From contig JAEETL010000018.1 of the NCBI GenBank assembly GCA_016290325.1, positions 1-53,468 of the forward strand: a stretch of DNA of 53,468 bases. The letters are read 5' to 3'. The notes beneath the pieces were generated by a model. It was not told where the DNA came from, made no database searches, and saw only the letters and a program-made list of their open reading frames with translations. Source of the DNA: Muribaculaceae bacterium. GTDB taxonomy: Bacteria; Bacteroidota; Bacteroidia; Bacteroidales; Muribaculaceae. Below are positions 34,723-43,041 of this stretch, one piece after another. Positions within the stretch are counted from its first letter, which is position 1. Each line of letters opens with the position of its first letter. The translations under genes and the position numbers were made by a program.

Positions 34723-35880
34723 TTATATCTTGATGTAGATTTTCTTTTTATACAGCACGCGGCCCACAATCCAGTTGAGCAGCACGAAACAGATGGCATA
34801 GAGTGCCGATGCGGTGTACTCGTTGCAGAATGTGGTGAAGAAGTTATAGACCGCACTGTGAATGGTGATGTTACCTCCCTCAGCATCATGGCCAATAGGA
34901 ATCGCCCCGAACAAAATGGCGAGGATCGTGCCCAACAGGTAGAGTGCCAGCGGGTTTACGCCAAAGGTCTCAAAGAAACGTCCCCAGCGCTTGTGTCCCT
35001 TGATATCGACAAAGTAGATGAGCATCGCCTGGATGCACATCGCCATGCCACAGGTGATGAGTACAAAGGTGGACGACCACATCTTCTTGCCACAGGGGAT
35101 GCCATATTGCAACAACCAGCCGGCAAGCAGCATTACGGAACCCCACAACAACAAGGTGGTCACACGCTCGGTGTTGTTGTGGGTCGCGATGATCATCCTG
35201 CCCGCCAAGTAGCCAATGAGCACATGGGCTATACACGGCAGGGTGCTCAGGATGCCCTCAGGGTCAAACGAGATGCTCTCGCCATAAGCGCTCTCGTGGT
35301 ACATGTGGTCGGTGCCCAGCAGGCTATTGTCGATTTGGGCGATGATATTGTTCAACGAGAAGTCATAGCCATTGCCCAAGCCCAAAATCAGGGCATAGAC
35401 TACCAAGATGAGGCCGATGAGCCACGGCATGAACTTGCGGCTGAACAGCACGACACACAATGAGCCGAAGAAATAAACCAAGGCCAGACGCTGGAACACG
35501 CCCAGGTAACGCAGCGTGTCGAGGTTGTTGACTGCCTCGCTGAAGGGGTCGCCCTTGCACAAACCACGCACCAGGTGGCCGAACCACTGTACCGCCCAAC
35601 CAATGAGGAAGAGAATGACCGTGCGGCGCACGATTTTCCACATCAACGGGCCAGACAGCTTGTAATTGAACTTCTTTAATGAAAAAGCCATCGACACACC
35701 CATGCAGAAGATGAAGAACGGGAATACCAAGTCGGTGGGCGAAAGCCCGATCCAGTCGGCGTGAGCCAGTGGCTTATACAGGTAACTCCATGTGCCGGGA
35801 TTGTTCACCAGCAGCATGCCCGCAATGGTGATACCACGCAGGATGTCGAGCGACAGCAGTCTTTTATTTTCTTTTGCCAT
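34723..35880 (-). CDS. COG4299/DUF5009 membrane protein, probable MurNAc permease (Tannerella MurT type)
   Basis: A 385-residue polytopic protein with about 10-11 helices. The opening LSLDILRGITIAGMLLVNNPGTW and LSPTDLVFPFFIFCMGVSMAFSL mark the heparan-alpha-glucosaminide N-acetyltransferase-like family COG4299. In Tannerella forsythia a member encoded beside murK and murQ was shown to import MurNAc, and the same gene order occurs here. It starts 6 bp after namZ. An acetyltransferase role, as in the lysosomal relative, is the alternative. The Tannerella name murT is not used as a symbol because it conflicts with the unrelated lipid II amidotransferase gene. Confidence 0.8.
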   Translation of the reverse strand: MAKENKRLLSLDILRGITIAGMLLVNNPGTWSYLYKPLAHADWIGLSPTDLVFPFFIFCMGVSMAFSLKKFNYKLSGPLMWKIVRRTVILFLIGWAVQWFGHLVRGLCKGDPFSEAVNNLDTLRYLGVFQRLALVYFFGSLCVVLFSRKFMPWLIGLILVVYALILGLGNGYDFSLNNIIAQIDNSLLGTDHMYHESAYGESISFDPEGILSTLPCIAHVLIGYLAGRMIIATHNNTERVTTLLLWGSVMLLAGWLLQYGIPCGKKMWSSTFVLITCGMAMCIQAMLIYFVDIKGHKRWGRFFETFGVNPLALYLLGTILAILFGAIPIGHDAEGGNITIHSAVYNFFTTFCNEYTASALYAICFVLLNWIVGRVLYKKKIYIKI

Positions 35881-35886
35881 AACAGA

Positions 35887-37143
35887 TCAATGATAGAGGT
35901 AATACTTGGCAGAACACTCACGGAAAGCGTCGGCGTCTTTGTTCCAATAGTCAGCCATATCCTCGACCTTGTAGCGGCGGGTGAAACGCTCGCGTATCTC
36001 CTTGGTGCCGCACACCTTATCAAACATGGCGTAGCGCTTGGGATTCTGCTCAAACAGTTCCACCTGGGGGTACATCTCGTGAATGACCTGGAGGAAGTAG
36101 AACTGGGTAAGCGTGAGGTTGGCGGCATCGACATCGGTGATGTAGGTCTGCACGCCATGCACCTCCTGCAGCGACTTGTCAACGGCCACGCTCAGGGCGA
36201 AGAAAGGCTTGTAATTTAAGGGACGGAAGTGCAGTCCAGGCAAGTTCAGAGCGTTCATGTTCATCGCCAGCGAGTCAGCATTAATCCATGAAGCCGCAAA
36301 GGTCTCGAAGGGCAAGGTATAGCCGATGCCCGTGTTGAAGATATACAGTTCGCCCAAGATGCCCGACAGCGGATAGAAGAAAGCGTTCTCGGGGGTGGGA
36401 ATCTGTGGCGAGGGCAGCACCCAAGGCATACCCGTGTCGCGGAATTTCATGTCACGTGTCCAGCCCTCCATTGGGATGACGGTCAGATCACACTTGCGGC
36501 CCGACTTGGACTCCTTAGCGATGATACCCTCCTCGTTGAGGAAGATGGCCAGTTCACCAGGGGTCAAACCATAGACGTAAGGGATGGCATACTTGCTCAC
36601 GAACGAGAAATAGCCATCCTCGACCAGGTTACCCTCAACCTTGTTGCCGCCCAGCGGATTGGGACGGTCGAGCACCATGAACTGCTTACCGTGCTTGGCA
36701 CAGGCCTGCATGCAAACGCCCATCGTAGCATAGAACGTATAGCTGCGGCAGCCGACGTCCTGGATATCATAGACCAGCACATCGATGTCCTTAAGCATTT
36801 CGGCCGTAGGCTCGTGGGTCTTGCCAAAGAGCGAATACATCTTGATGCCCGTCAGCGGGTCAACAGCGTCGCCCACAGCATCGCCCGCATGGGCATTACC
36901 GCGCACGCCGTGTTCAGGACCGAACAGCGCCACTAATTTGACGCCCGGAGCCTCGTTGAGGATGTCAACGGTGCTCTTGAGGTTATTGTCGATGCCACTG
37001 GGATTGGTCACGAGTCCCACGCGCTTGCCCTGCAACTGAGCAAAGCCGCCATCACGCAGCACTTCCACACCCGGCTTAACGACCGCACTGGCCGTCACCG
37101 CCACCAGCGCCATACACACTACTAGAAACAATATCTTCTTCAT
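35887..37143 (-). CDS. namZ: Exo-beta-N-acetylmuramidase NamZ (DUF1343, GH171)
   Basis: About 418 residues with signal peptide from the start at 37143 (MKKILFLVVCMALVAVTASA); a Met four codons upstream is less likely. DUF1343 features: VGLVTNPSGID, LFGPEHGVRGNAHAGD, the IDVLVYDIQDVGCRSYTFY block and LDRPNPLGG. Enzymes of this family (Bacillus and Tannerella NamZ) release MurNAc from the non-reducing end of peptidoglycan fragments. The periplasmic location and the permease, kinase and etherase genes directly downstream give a full route from wall fragment to GlcNAc-6-P. The upstream gap of 20 bp leads to the inserted GxxExxY cassette. Confidence 0.93.
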   Translation of the reverse strand: MKKILFLVVCMALVAVTASAVVKPGVEVLRDGGFAQLQGKRVGLVTNPSGIDNNLKSTVDILNEAPGVKLVALFGPEHGVRGNAHAGDAVGDAVDPLTGIKMYSLFGKTHEPTAEMLKDIDVLVYDIQDVGCRSYTFYATMGVCMQACAKHGKQFMVLDRPNPLGGNKVEGNLVEDGYFSFVSKYAIPYVYGLTPGELAIFLNEEGIIAKESKSGRKCDLTVIPMEGWTRDMKFRDTGMPWVLPSPQIPTPENAFFYPLSGILGELYIFNTGIGYTLPFETFAASWINADSLAMNMNALNLPGLHFRPLNYKPFFALSVAVDKSLQEVHGVQTYITDVDAANLTLTQFYFLQVIHEMYPQVELFEQNPKRYAMFDKVCGTKEIRERFTRRYKVEDMADYWNKDADAFRECSAKYYLYH

Positions 37144-37160
37144 ATCAACTGACATTAAAA

Positions 37161-37190
37161 AAACTACGGATTAATCTGATTTTTCTGATT
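37161..37190. repeat. Left inverted repeat of the GxxExxY cassette
   Basis: 30 bp, 28 identical to the reverse complement of 37604-37633. It encodes the last residues (INNQKNQINP) and TAG stop of the GxxExxY gene. The adjoining bases also form a local palindrome, GATTAAT at 37169-37175 with ATTAATC at 37191-37197, around a doubled TCTGATT. Confidence 0.85.
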
Positions 37191-37598
37191 ATTAATCAAC
37201 GTGTTAATCTGCTTTTTCTTCATAAAATTGAAAAGACGTTCAATTTTTAATTGTTTCTCTCCAAAGTTTACGAGAATAGCCAAATCAAGACCCGTAGCTT
37301 TCAAATAATTAAAAACTTGTGCTGAATGCACGTCTGATAATTCAGTAACGGCCTTTAATTCTACGATTATTTTATCATAGCAGATGAAATCTGCAAAATA
37401 CTCCTGGTGAAGTGGAAGGCCTTTATACATGATTTTAAGAGGCGCTTCTCGCTTATAGGGAATTCCTTTTTCAATAAACTCTCTTTCAAGGGCTTCTTGA
37501 TATACTTTCTCAAGAAAACCCGAACCCAGCTCATTGAAAACGCTCATCAAGCATCCCCTAATTGCATAAGACTCTTTTTCATATAAAAATCTTTCCAT
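37164..37598 (-). CDS. GxxExxY protein (PD-(D/E)XK-like)
   Basis: A 144-residue protein. ATG at 37598 is chosen; an upstream TTG at 37604 lies in the inverted repeat. The name-giving motif is GFLEKVY near residue 27, followed by QEYFADFICYDKIIVELKAV, with the Asp..Glu-x-Lys spacing of PD-(D/E)XK nuclease folds. The function of GxxExxY proteins is unknown. Its AT-rich codon use differs sharply from ampG and namZ on either side, and the stop codon plus about ten C-terminal residues are encoded by the inverted repeat. It lies in the same orientation as the operon and would be co-transcribed. Confidence 0.85.
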   Translation of the reverse strand: MERFLYEKESYAIRGCLMSVFNELGSGFLEKVYQEALEREFIEKGIPYKREAPLKIMYKGLPLHQEYFADFICYDKIIVELKAVTELSDVHSAQVFNYLKATGLDLAILVNFGEKQLKIERLFNFMKKKQINTLINNQKNQINP

Positions 37599-37603
37599 AA
37601 TCA

Positions 37604-37633
37604 AATCAGAAATATCAGATAAATCCGTAGTTT
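37604..37633. repeat. Right inverted repeat of the GxxExxY cassette
   Basis: 30 bp, reverse complement of the left arm except at two positions. It ends five bases upstream of the GxxExxY start codon, so it forms the whole immediate leader of that gene. Confidence 0.85.
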
Positions 37634-37661
37634 AAAAATCGTTGTTTTAATAAAACGTGGG

Positions 37662-38993
37662 TTATTCGGATTTCTTGCCGTATTCTGGGTCGACGCGTCG
37701 GTCGACGAGATAGGTCACGATCAACGTGGCAATGCAGCAAACCATCACCATCCAGAAGAAGTTTGCATAACCTATTGCCTCCTGGATATAGCCGGCAAAC
37801 ATGCCAGGAATCATCATACTCAACGCCATGAACGCCGTGCAGATGGCATAGTGGGAAGTCTTGAACTCACCCTCGCTGAAGTATATCATGTACAACATGT
37901 AGGCCGTGAAGCCAAAGCCGTAGCCGAATTGCTCAATGGCAATTGCTGTAGAGATGGCAACCAAATTAGTAGGTTGGCCAACAGCAAGATAGACAAATGT
38001 GGCGCAAGGCAAGGTCATACATGCCGCCATCCACCACAATGATTTCTTCAAGCCCACCTTGGCGGCAAAAAGACCGCCCAGGATGCCACCGATCGTCAAT
38101 GCCAAAACGCCGATTGTACCGTAAACAATACCCACCTCGGCAGTGGACAAGCCTAAACCGCCAACATCCTTGCTCGCTACAAGGAACGGCGTACACATCT
38201 TGATGAGGAAAGCCTCAGGCAAACGGTATAACAGCATGAACACAATGGCCAACCAAACGTAAGGCTTGGTGAAATAGGTGACGAAAGTACGGCCAAACTC
38301 CTTGAAGATGGCTCCGACCGTGGGCTTTTCATCCTTGAGGGTGGAAACGTCACTCTGCACCTTGGGAATGGCGAAGGTGTGATAAAGCGTAACCACTGTG
38401 AACAAAACGGCAGCAACACCCATCGTAATCATCCACGACATGGGGATATTGCCGTTTTTAAGTTCGATAGCACCGGCGATAGCCACAAGCACACCCTGTC
38501 CAAAAATTGATGAGAGGCGATAGAATGTGCTGCGGATGCCAACGAAAGCTGCCTGTTCGTTCTGACGCAGAGCCAACATATAGAAACCGTCGGCGGCAAT
38601 GTCATGGGTTGCCGACGCAAAGGCCGTTATCACGAACAAGATAAGGGTGACGGCAAACATGCTGATGGGTGTCTGTCCTGAAGCAATGGTCGCCGCATCG
38701 GGTTTGGGCATGGTCAGCGTGAGCAAAATGAATGCTATGCTCATGAGCACCTGCATACCGATGGTCCACCACCGCTTTGTGCGGATGATGTCCACAAAAG
38801 GACTCCAAAACGGTTTGATGGTCCACGGCAGATAGAGCAGACTCGTGAATAGTGCCATTTGTCCATTGGGAACGCCCATCTTGGCCAACATCAACACCGA
38901 AATATTGTTCACGATGAAGTATGGAATACCCTCGGCAAAATAGAGTGTGGGTATCCACAACCACGGGGTTCTTCTTTTAGTCAGTTCGTCCAT
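37662..38993 (-). CDS. ampG: AmpG-like MFS permease for muropeptides
   Basis: A 443-residue MFS transporter with 12 predicted helices. The opening WLWIPTLYFAEGIPYFIVNNISVLM, the SLLYLPWTIKPFWSPFVD segment and the ASATHDIAADGFYMLAL helix are those of the AmpG/PAT group. It carries anhydro-muropeptides or wall disaccharides from periplasm to cytoplasm using the proton gradient. It lies 27 bp after the SpoIID-domain gene in the same operon. Substrate assignment rests on family and neighbours. Confidence 0.88.
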   Translation of the reverse strand: MDELTKRRTPWLWIPTLYFAEGIPYFIVNNISVLMLAKMGVPNGQMALFTSLLYLPWTIKPFWSPFVDIIRTKRWWTIGMQVLMSIAFILLTLTMPKPDAATIASGQTPISMFAVTLILFVITAFASATHDIAADGFYMLALRQNEQAAFVGIRSTFYRLSSIFGQGVLVAIAGAIELKNGNIPMSWMITMGVAAVLFTVVTLYHTFAIPKVQSDVSTLKDEKPTVGAIFKEFGRTFVTYFTKPYVWLAIVFMLLYRLPEAFLIKMCTPFLVASKDVGGLGLSTAEVGIVYGTIGVLALTIGGILGGLFAAKVGLKKSLWWMAACMTLPCATFVYLAVGQPTNLVAISTAIAIEQFGYGFGFTAYMLYMIYFSEGEFKTSHYAICTAFMALSMMIPGMFAGYIQEAIGYANFFWMVMVCCIATLIVTYLVDRRVDPEYGKKSE

Positions 38994-39020
38994 TGTATTA
39001 CTGTTTTTTTAGGATTATTG

Positions 39021-40352
39021 TCAATATCGTTTCTCAATGCTGGCGCCCACGAAGTAGTGCAGCAGGATTTGCTTGTAGTCATAGCCCTTGGCGCCCATCA
39101 CGGCAGCCCCAATCTGGCACAGGCCGGCACCATGGCCCCACCCGGCTCCACGCAGGACAAATTTGGCGGGATAGCCGTCCTCGCCCACATCATGCTTCTC
39201 GACGACAAATGCCGAACTGTACAGGCATGAGGGCGACAAGGCGTAACGGATGGTCAATTCCTTGCCGATGATGCGCTCACGCTTCTCGCCGACGATGCGC
39301 AGGCGGAAAAGTCTGCCGCTTGTTCCACGCGCAACAGGTTGCAGGTCGCGGATGCGGCCGTAGTCAATGCCTGTGCGCTCGTGGATGAGCTTAGCGAGTT
39401 CGTCTTGGGTGTATTCCACCTTCCAGCGGTAGAAGTCCTTGGTCTCCTGGTCATAGTCGTTGAGCACCTGAGAGAGGATTTCGGGGTCGGTGGTGTTGCA
39501 GAAAGCGTTGGGGCTTGAGAGAATCCACTCGGCAGCATTGTCCTCGCGGGTGAGGTCAGGGAAATCCTCTTCGTTCTCGCTGTCGCGGCGAGCCTCCAGA
39601 TAATCATGATGATGCGGTTCCCAGCAGTTCTCGAACTCTTCCATCACGCCGCCGCATGACTTGCTGAACCGCGCGTCACACAGTTCGCCATGGTGCATGA
39701 GCACCTCGCCCCATGTCGCGTTGATGGCCTGTTCCACCTTTTCAGTTGTGGCGCGGGTGATGCCCTGGTAACGCTGGCAATGATCGTCGGCGCAAACGTC
39801 GAAATTCACATGATCGTCACGGTCCCACCACTTGACGAGTTCCTCTGGAGTATCCATCATCTCGCCTGGAGCATCAGGATTGCGGTCGGCCTTATCAGGC
39901 TTGATGCCATGGATTTGGGCAAGCAGCCAGCTGCGGGAAATCACTGCATGGGCCTTGAGCAGTTCCAGCGATGCATTGGCGCTCATCTCGCTCGAGATGA
40001 CGCTCAACAGGTAGTCCTCAACACTCAACACATTGATGGGCGTCAACTTGCCGTCCTCGACGATGAGTTTTAGGGCGCCCTTGAAAGTCTGGTCCTCCTG
40101 GCGGCGCCAGTGGAAACTCACGCCGATGGTCACATCTTTAATCGTAAAGGAGGCTATATCGGCATCGACAGGCTCAAAAAACAACTCACCATAACGGTTG
40201 CCATTCCACTCCACCATCTCATCAACACATTGCGCTAACTGGTTGCCTGTACACTCGGTGCCGTTCACGCGATAGGCGCCGTTGAGCACAAAAGTGACCT
40301 GGGGCTCATTCATGATGCCCACACTCACTTGCGGTATCTGTTTCTCGTCCAT
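39021..40352 (-). CDS. SpoIID/LytB-domain protein lacking a signal peptide
   Basis: A 443-residue protein. The N-terminal third (residues 5-110) is a beta-rich module. The SpoIID domain follows, with LSVEDYLLSVISSEMSANASLELLKAHA containing the conserved Glu of the SEM motif that is catalytic in the Clostridioides/Bacillus lytic transglycosylase, and closes with LRGAGWGHGAGLCQIGAAVMG and ILLHYF. SpoIID cuts denuded glycan strands. The start MDEKQIPQVSVGIM is not followed by a hydrophobic segment, and no longer frame supplies one, so the protein looks cytoplasmic. Together with ampG next door this suggests action on imported fragments, which is inference. Confidence 0.85.
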   Translation of the reverse strand: MDEKQIPQVSVGIMNEPQVTFVLNGAYRVNGTECTGNQLAQCVDEMVEWNGNRYGELFFEPVDADIASFTIKDVTIGVSFHWRRQEDQTFKGALKLIVEDGKLTPINVLSVEDYLLSVISSEMSANASLELLKAHAVISRSWLLAQIHGIKPDKADRNPDAPGEMMDTPEELVKWWDRDDHVNFDVCADDHCQRYQGITRATTEKVEQAINATWGEVLMHHGELCDARFSKSCGGVMEEFENCWEPHHHDYLEARRDSENEEDFPDLTREDNAAEWILSSPNAFCNTTDPEILSQVLNDYDQETKDFYRWKVEYTQDELAKLIHERTGIDYGRIRDLQPVARGTSGRLFRLRIVGEKRERIIGKELTIRYALSPSCLYSSAFVVEKHDVGEDGYPAKFVLRGAGWGHGAGLCQIGAAVMGAKGYDYKQILLHYFVGASIEKRY

Positions 40353-40411
40353 AATAGTCCTTAGTTTTTTGTTATTGCTTTTTATATCAAAAGAACCGTC
40401 CCTATTTTACC

Positions 40412-41374
40412 CTAAATAAGTCCAAAGTTATCATCCCAATGCTGGCCAAAGCCATTGATGATGGGTAAGAGTTCCTTGCGGTTCATACAGAGTTCGTTAT
40501 ACAAGGATTGGATCATCTCAGGAGTGAGAGCGTCAAAATCCTTGAGCTCGGGGACGGCCCAGAGGCCGCCCATATCGACAGTGCCGGGGCTGAGCAGTAG
40601 ACGTCCCTCGCCCTCGCCATAACAAGCGGGACGGTGCTTGCGCCGCGGGAAAAACACCAAGCGCCAAGCATGGTCGGTCTTGTCCCACCAGCACAGGACG
40701 TTTACCATAGGTTCGTCAGCGCCATCATTCACGGGCAGGAGGTCCAACAGTCGCAAAGCGTAACGCTCGGCTGCGCGCTGGGTTGTCGTCTCAATAGTGA
40801 ACAGGCTACGTCCCAGCATATCGACAAAGCCGATGAAACCCTCGTCGCCGTCGGCAAGCAGCATGGTTGTGGCATGAACGATCTCGTCACACAACGGCAT
40901 CGCCCCCTTAACACCCGCTTGGAAATGGGCATGGTCGGGCGCCGATGCGCCGCATTGCGGGCCATTGTAGAAGATGACAAAATCGGGTAAATCCTTGGCC
41001 AAAGACAACATATCCCCCACTCTACCAGCTAAGTGCTGCGGTACATGGTTCAAGTCAGCAATGGTCAAATGACGCCTGAAGATGGGATAAGGGTTCACTT
41101 GGATTTTATAGCGGTTACCCCACAGCATGGCACGCTGCTTGGCGGGTTGGTTCTCGGTACAGAGGAAGCAACTTCTCTTTGCCAGCGATTTCTTGTCAAC
41201 TCTTGCCGCCGATGACCGCCTTCGCTCGGGATTGAATTGCAGCGTGACTGTGGACTCACCCAACGACAGCGTGCGCGTGACTGTAGCAGCCAGCGCCGCA
41301 TAGTTGGCGCCGGCCACGTCCCAATCACGCAGTTGCCTGGTAAAGAGTTTGTCTATAGTCCTGCTGTAGTCCAT
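40412..41374 (-). CDS. DUF4922 protein, HIT/GalT-like fold
   Basis: A 320-residue cytoplasmic protein. The Cys pair in RSCFLCTENQPAKQ, the NPYPIFRRHLTIADLNHVPQ block and GASAPDHAHFQAG (His-x-His-x-Gln) are the signature of the HIT superfamily branch containing galactose-1-P uridylyltransferase, GDP-L-galactose phosphorylase and Ap4A phosphorylase; the middle His would be the nucleotide-accepting nucleophile. No activity is established for DUF4922. It sits between GT2 and SpoIID genes of the wall-salvage operon (gaps 92 and 59 bp). A role in phosphorolysing or exchanging a nucleotide sugar is an inference. Confidence 0.8.
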   Translation of the reverse strand: MDYSRTIDKLFTRQLRDWDVAGANYAALAATVTRTLSLGESTVTLQFNPERRRSSAARVDKKSLAKRSCFLCTENQPAKQRAMLWGNRYKIQVNPYPIFRRHLTIADLNHVPQHLAGRVGDMLSLAKDLPDFVIFYNGPQCGASAPDHAHFQAGVKGAMPLCDEIVHATTMLLADGDEGFIGFVDMLGRSLFTIETTTQRAAERYALRLLDLLPVNDGADEPMVNVLCWWDKTDHAWRLVFFPRRKHRPACYGEGEGRLLLSPGTVDMGGLWAVPELKDFDALTPEMIQSLYNELCMNRKELLPIINGFGQHWDDNFGLI

Positions 41375-41466
41375 AGCCTCTCGACATTCCCCTCGCTAAG
41401 TCGCGAAGATACTAAGAAAAAGTCTTAATCGCAATCTAAAATCTTAGCGTGAGGCTTTAGTGTCAA

Positions 41467-42951
41467 TTACTGTTTATTGAGCGCGATGCGCGCCTGGAGT
41501 TCCCAGGTGCGGATGCGATCCTTATACAAGTTATTGCGGTTCATTTTCTCTACGTCGAGCGATGCATCGCTGTTATCGTCCCAACGACGGCACAGGTACA
41601 CGGGCTCATACACGCGGCCAATCTGGTAGTGGCGTGAGATATTCAAGCCCAAAGCATAGTCCTCGCCATAGCTGGTGTTAGGTATCTTCACCTCACGCAG
41701 CACGGGAGTATAAAATGCGCGAGGAGCGCCCAAGCCGTTGATGCGCAGGGCATTGTTGCGGCCATTGCTGGGCGACCACTCCCTGTGGTCGATAATGCCG
41801 GGAGGAATGGGATTGAGGTTGATGTCGGTCATCTGGTAAGTGCCGACAACCATCGCCACATTCTGCTCATAGAAGGCGTTGACCATCGTCTGCAGCGTGT
41901 TTTCATCCTTGTACATGTCGTCGCTGTCGAGTTGCACGATGAACTTGCCCACGTTCTGGCGGTGTGCGGCCAGGTTCCAGTATCCGCCGATGCCCATGTC
42001 ATAGTAGTCGGCGATGATGTGAATCAGGCGCGGGTCATTGTACTCGGCGATGGCCTCACGGGTGCCGTCGGTCGAGAAGTTGTCCACCACCATGAGGTTG
42101 AATTTGAAGTCACACTTCTGCTTGAGCACCGAGTCGATGGCGTCACGGATGGTACGGATGCGGTTGCGCACGGGAATCATCACCGTGGCCTCGACCTCAA
42201 ACTCACCCTGGTTGAACTCGATGTGACGGAAATTGGGCACAAACTCGCCATTTTCCTCGCGTGTGGGTGAGAGATAGCCGCCAATTTCCTTGAGGTGCTC
42301 GGTGCAGGCTTTTTCCATCTCAATCTGTCGGCCGCGGTTGCGGGGATCCACATAGTCAAAGATCTTCTCGCCGCTCTTGCGGGTGTCGAGCTCGACATCG
42401 CTGTAAAGGAACTCGTTGATGTGGGTGATGGCAGCGAACTGCGACAGCTTGAGGCGCAGGTCATAAAGACCAGCAAACTCATATTTCTCCTTCATCGCCT
42501 CGGCAGCCTTCTTGAAGCACTTGCTGCAGAAAAACAGCACTGAGCCAAAGTCAAAGTCGTCCCTGAGGCTTCCCATCTGGTAGTCGATGACAGGAGCCTT
42601 GTCGGCACCTTTTTCGGTCACATTGTAGTGGTCGGCATAAAGGATACCCGACTGGGTGTCGTCGCCCAACTTGGCAAAGCGCTCCAACGAGAACGGACCC
42701 ATCTTGAGGGTATCATACTTGGTGTAGAACAACACATAATCGGCATCGGCACGAGCTGCAATCTCACGCATGGTCTCGGTCGAGAAAAGCACGTTGACCG
42801 GCACCATCTCACAGCCCTCAACCGGGGCGGGTTTGTCCACTGTGGCGAGCAGATAAATCTTGTTCACCAGTTCTTCACTCTTGAGTTGCTCGACGGTTTG
42901 CGCTACCTGTTCGGCACTGACAAACGGAATAAAGCAATTAATTCTTCCCAT
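41467..42951 (-). CDS. Two-module family 2 glycosyltransferase
   Basis: A 494-residue cytoplasmic protein. Residues 1-215 look like a degenerate GT-A module (INCFIPFVSAEQVAQTVEQL, then DADYVLFYTKYDTLKMGP). From about residue 255 a normal GT2 module follows: ATVMIPVRNRIRTIRDAIDSVLKQK, LMVVDNFSTDGT, IVQLDSDDMYKDE with the DxD-like metal site, and GEDYALGLNISR with the acid usual for the catalytic base. No membrane helix is seen. Donor and acceptor are unknown. A polymerising enzyme is unexpected in a degradative operon. It is followed by DUF4922 (92 bp) and preceded by a 9-bp tandem repeat. Confidence 0.8.
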   Translation of the reverse strand: MGRINCFIPFVSAEQVAQTVEQLKSEELVNKIYLLATVDKPAPVEGCEMVPVNVLFSTETMREIAARADADYVLFYTKYDTLKMGPFSLERFAKLGDDTQSGILYADHYNVTEKGADKAPVIDYQMGSLRDDFDFGSVLFFCSKCFKKAAEAMKEKYEFAGLYDLRLKLSQFAAITHINEFLYSDVELDTRKSGEKIFDYVDPRNRGRQIEMEKACTEHLKEIGGYLSPTREENGEFVPNFRHIEFNQGEFEVEATVMIPVRNRIRTIRDAIDSVLKQKCDFKFNLMVVDNFSTDGTREAIAEYNDPRLIHIIADYYDMGIGGYWNLAAHRQNVGKFIVQLDSDDMYKDENTLQTMVNAFYEQNVAMVVGTYQMTDINLNPIPPGIIDHREWSPSNGRNNALRINGLGAPRAFYTPVLREVKIPNTSYGEDYALGLNISRHYQIGRVYEPVYLCRRWDDNSDASLDVEKMNRNNLYKDRIRTWELQARIALNKQ

Positions 42952-42996
42952 AATTTTTTATTGAATGATTATTGTTATTGATTTTATTTCTTTGAT

Positions 42997-43041
42997 AGGG
43001 GCCTTAAGGGCTATAGGGACCTTAGGGGCCTTAGAGGCCTT
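42997..43041. repeat. Five 9-bp tandem repeats between amidase and GT2 genes
   Basis: On the plus strand: AGGGGCCTT, AAGGGCTAT, AGGGACCTT, AGGGGCCTT, AGAGGCCTT. The last unit runs into the TAA stop of the amidase gene. Copies 1 and 4 are identical. Being 45 bp with an intact 9-bp period, it could vary in length between strains. Confidence 0.75.

Larger units (their letters stand above)
37161..37633. mobile_element. Inverted-repeat-bounded GxxExxY cassette
   Basis: A 473-bp unit limited by 30-bp inverted repeats: the left arm 37161-37190 starts AAACTACGGATT and continues ATCTGATTTTTCTGATT; the right arm 37604-37633 is its reverse complement with only two differences (28/30). The single gene inside runs from just within one arm to a stop codon inside the other. 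The unit is clearly AT-richer than the flanking ampG and namZ genes and occupies the intergenic gap between them without disrupting either. Short A-rich stretches border both ends (37157-37160, 37634-37638), compatible with a small target duplication. No transposase is present; it could be a trans-mobilised cassette or a retained remnant. Confidence 0.65.
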
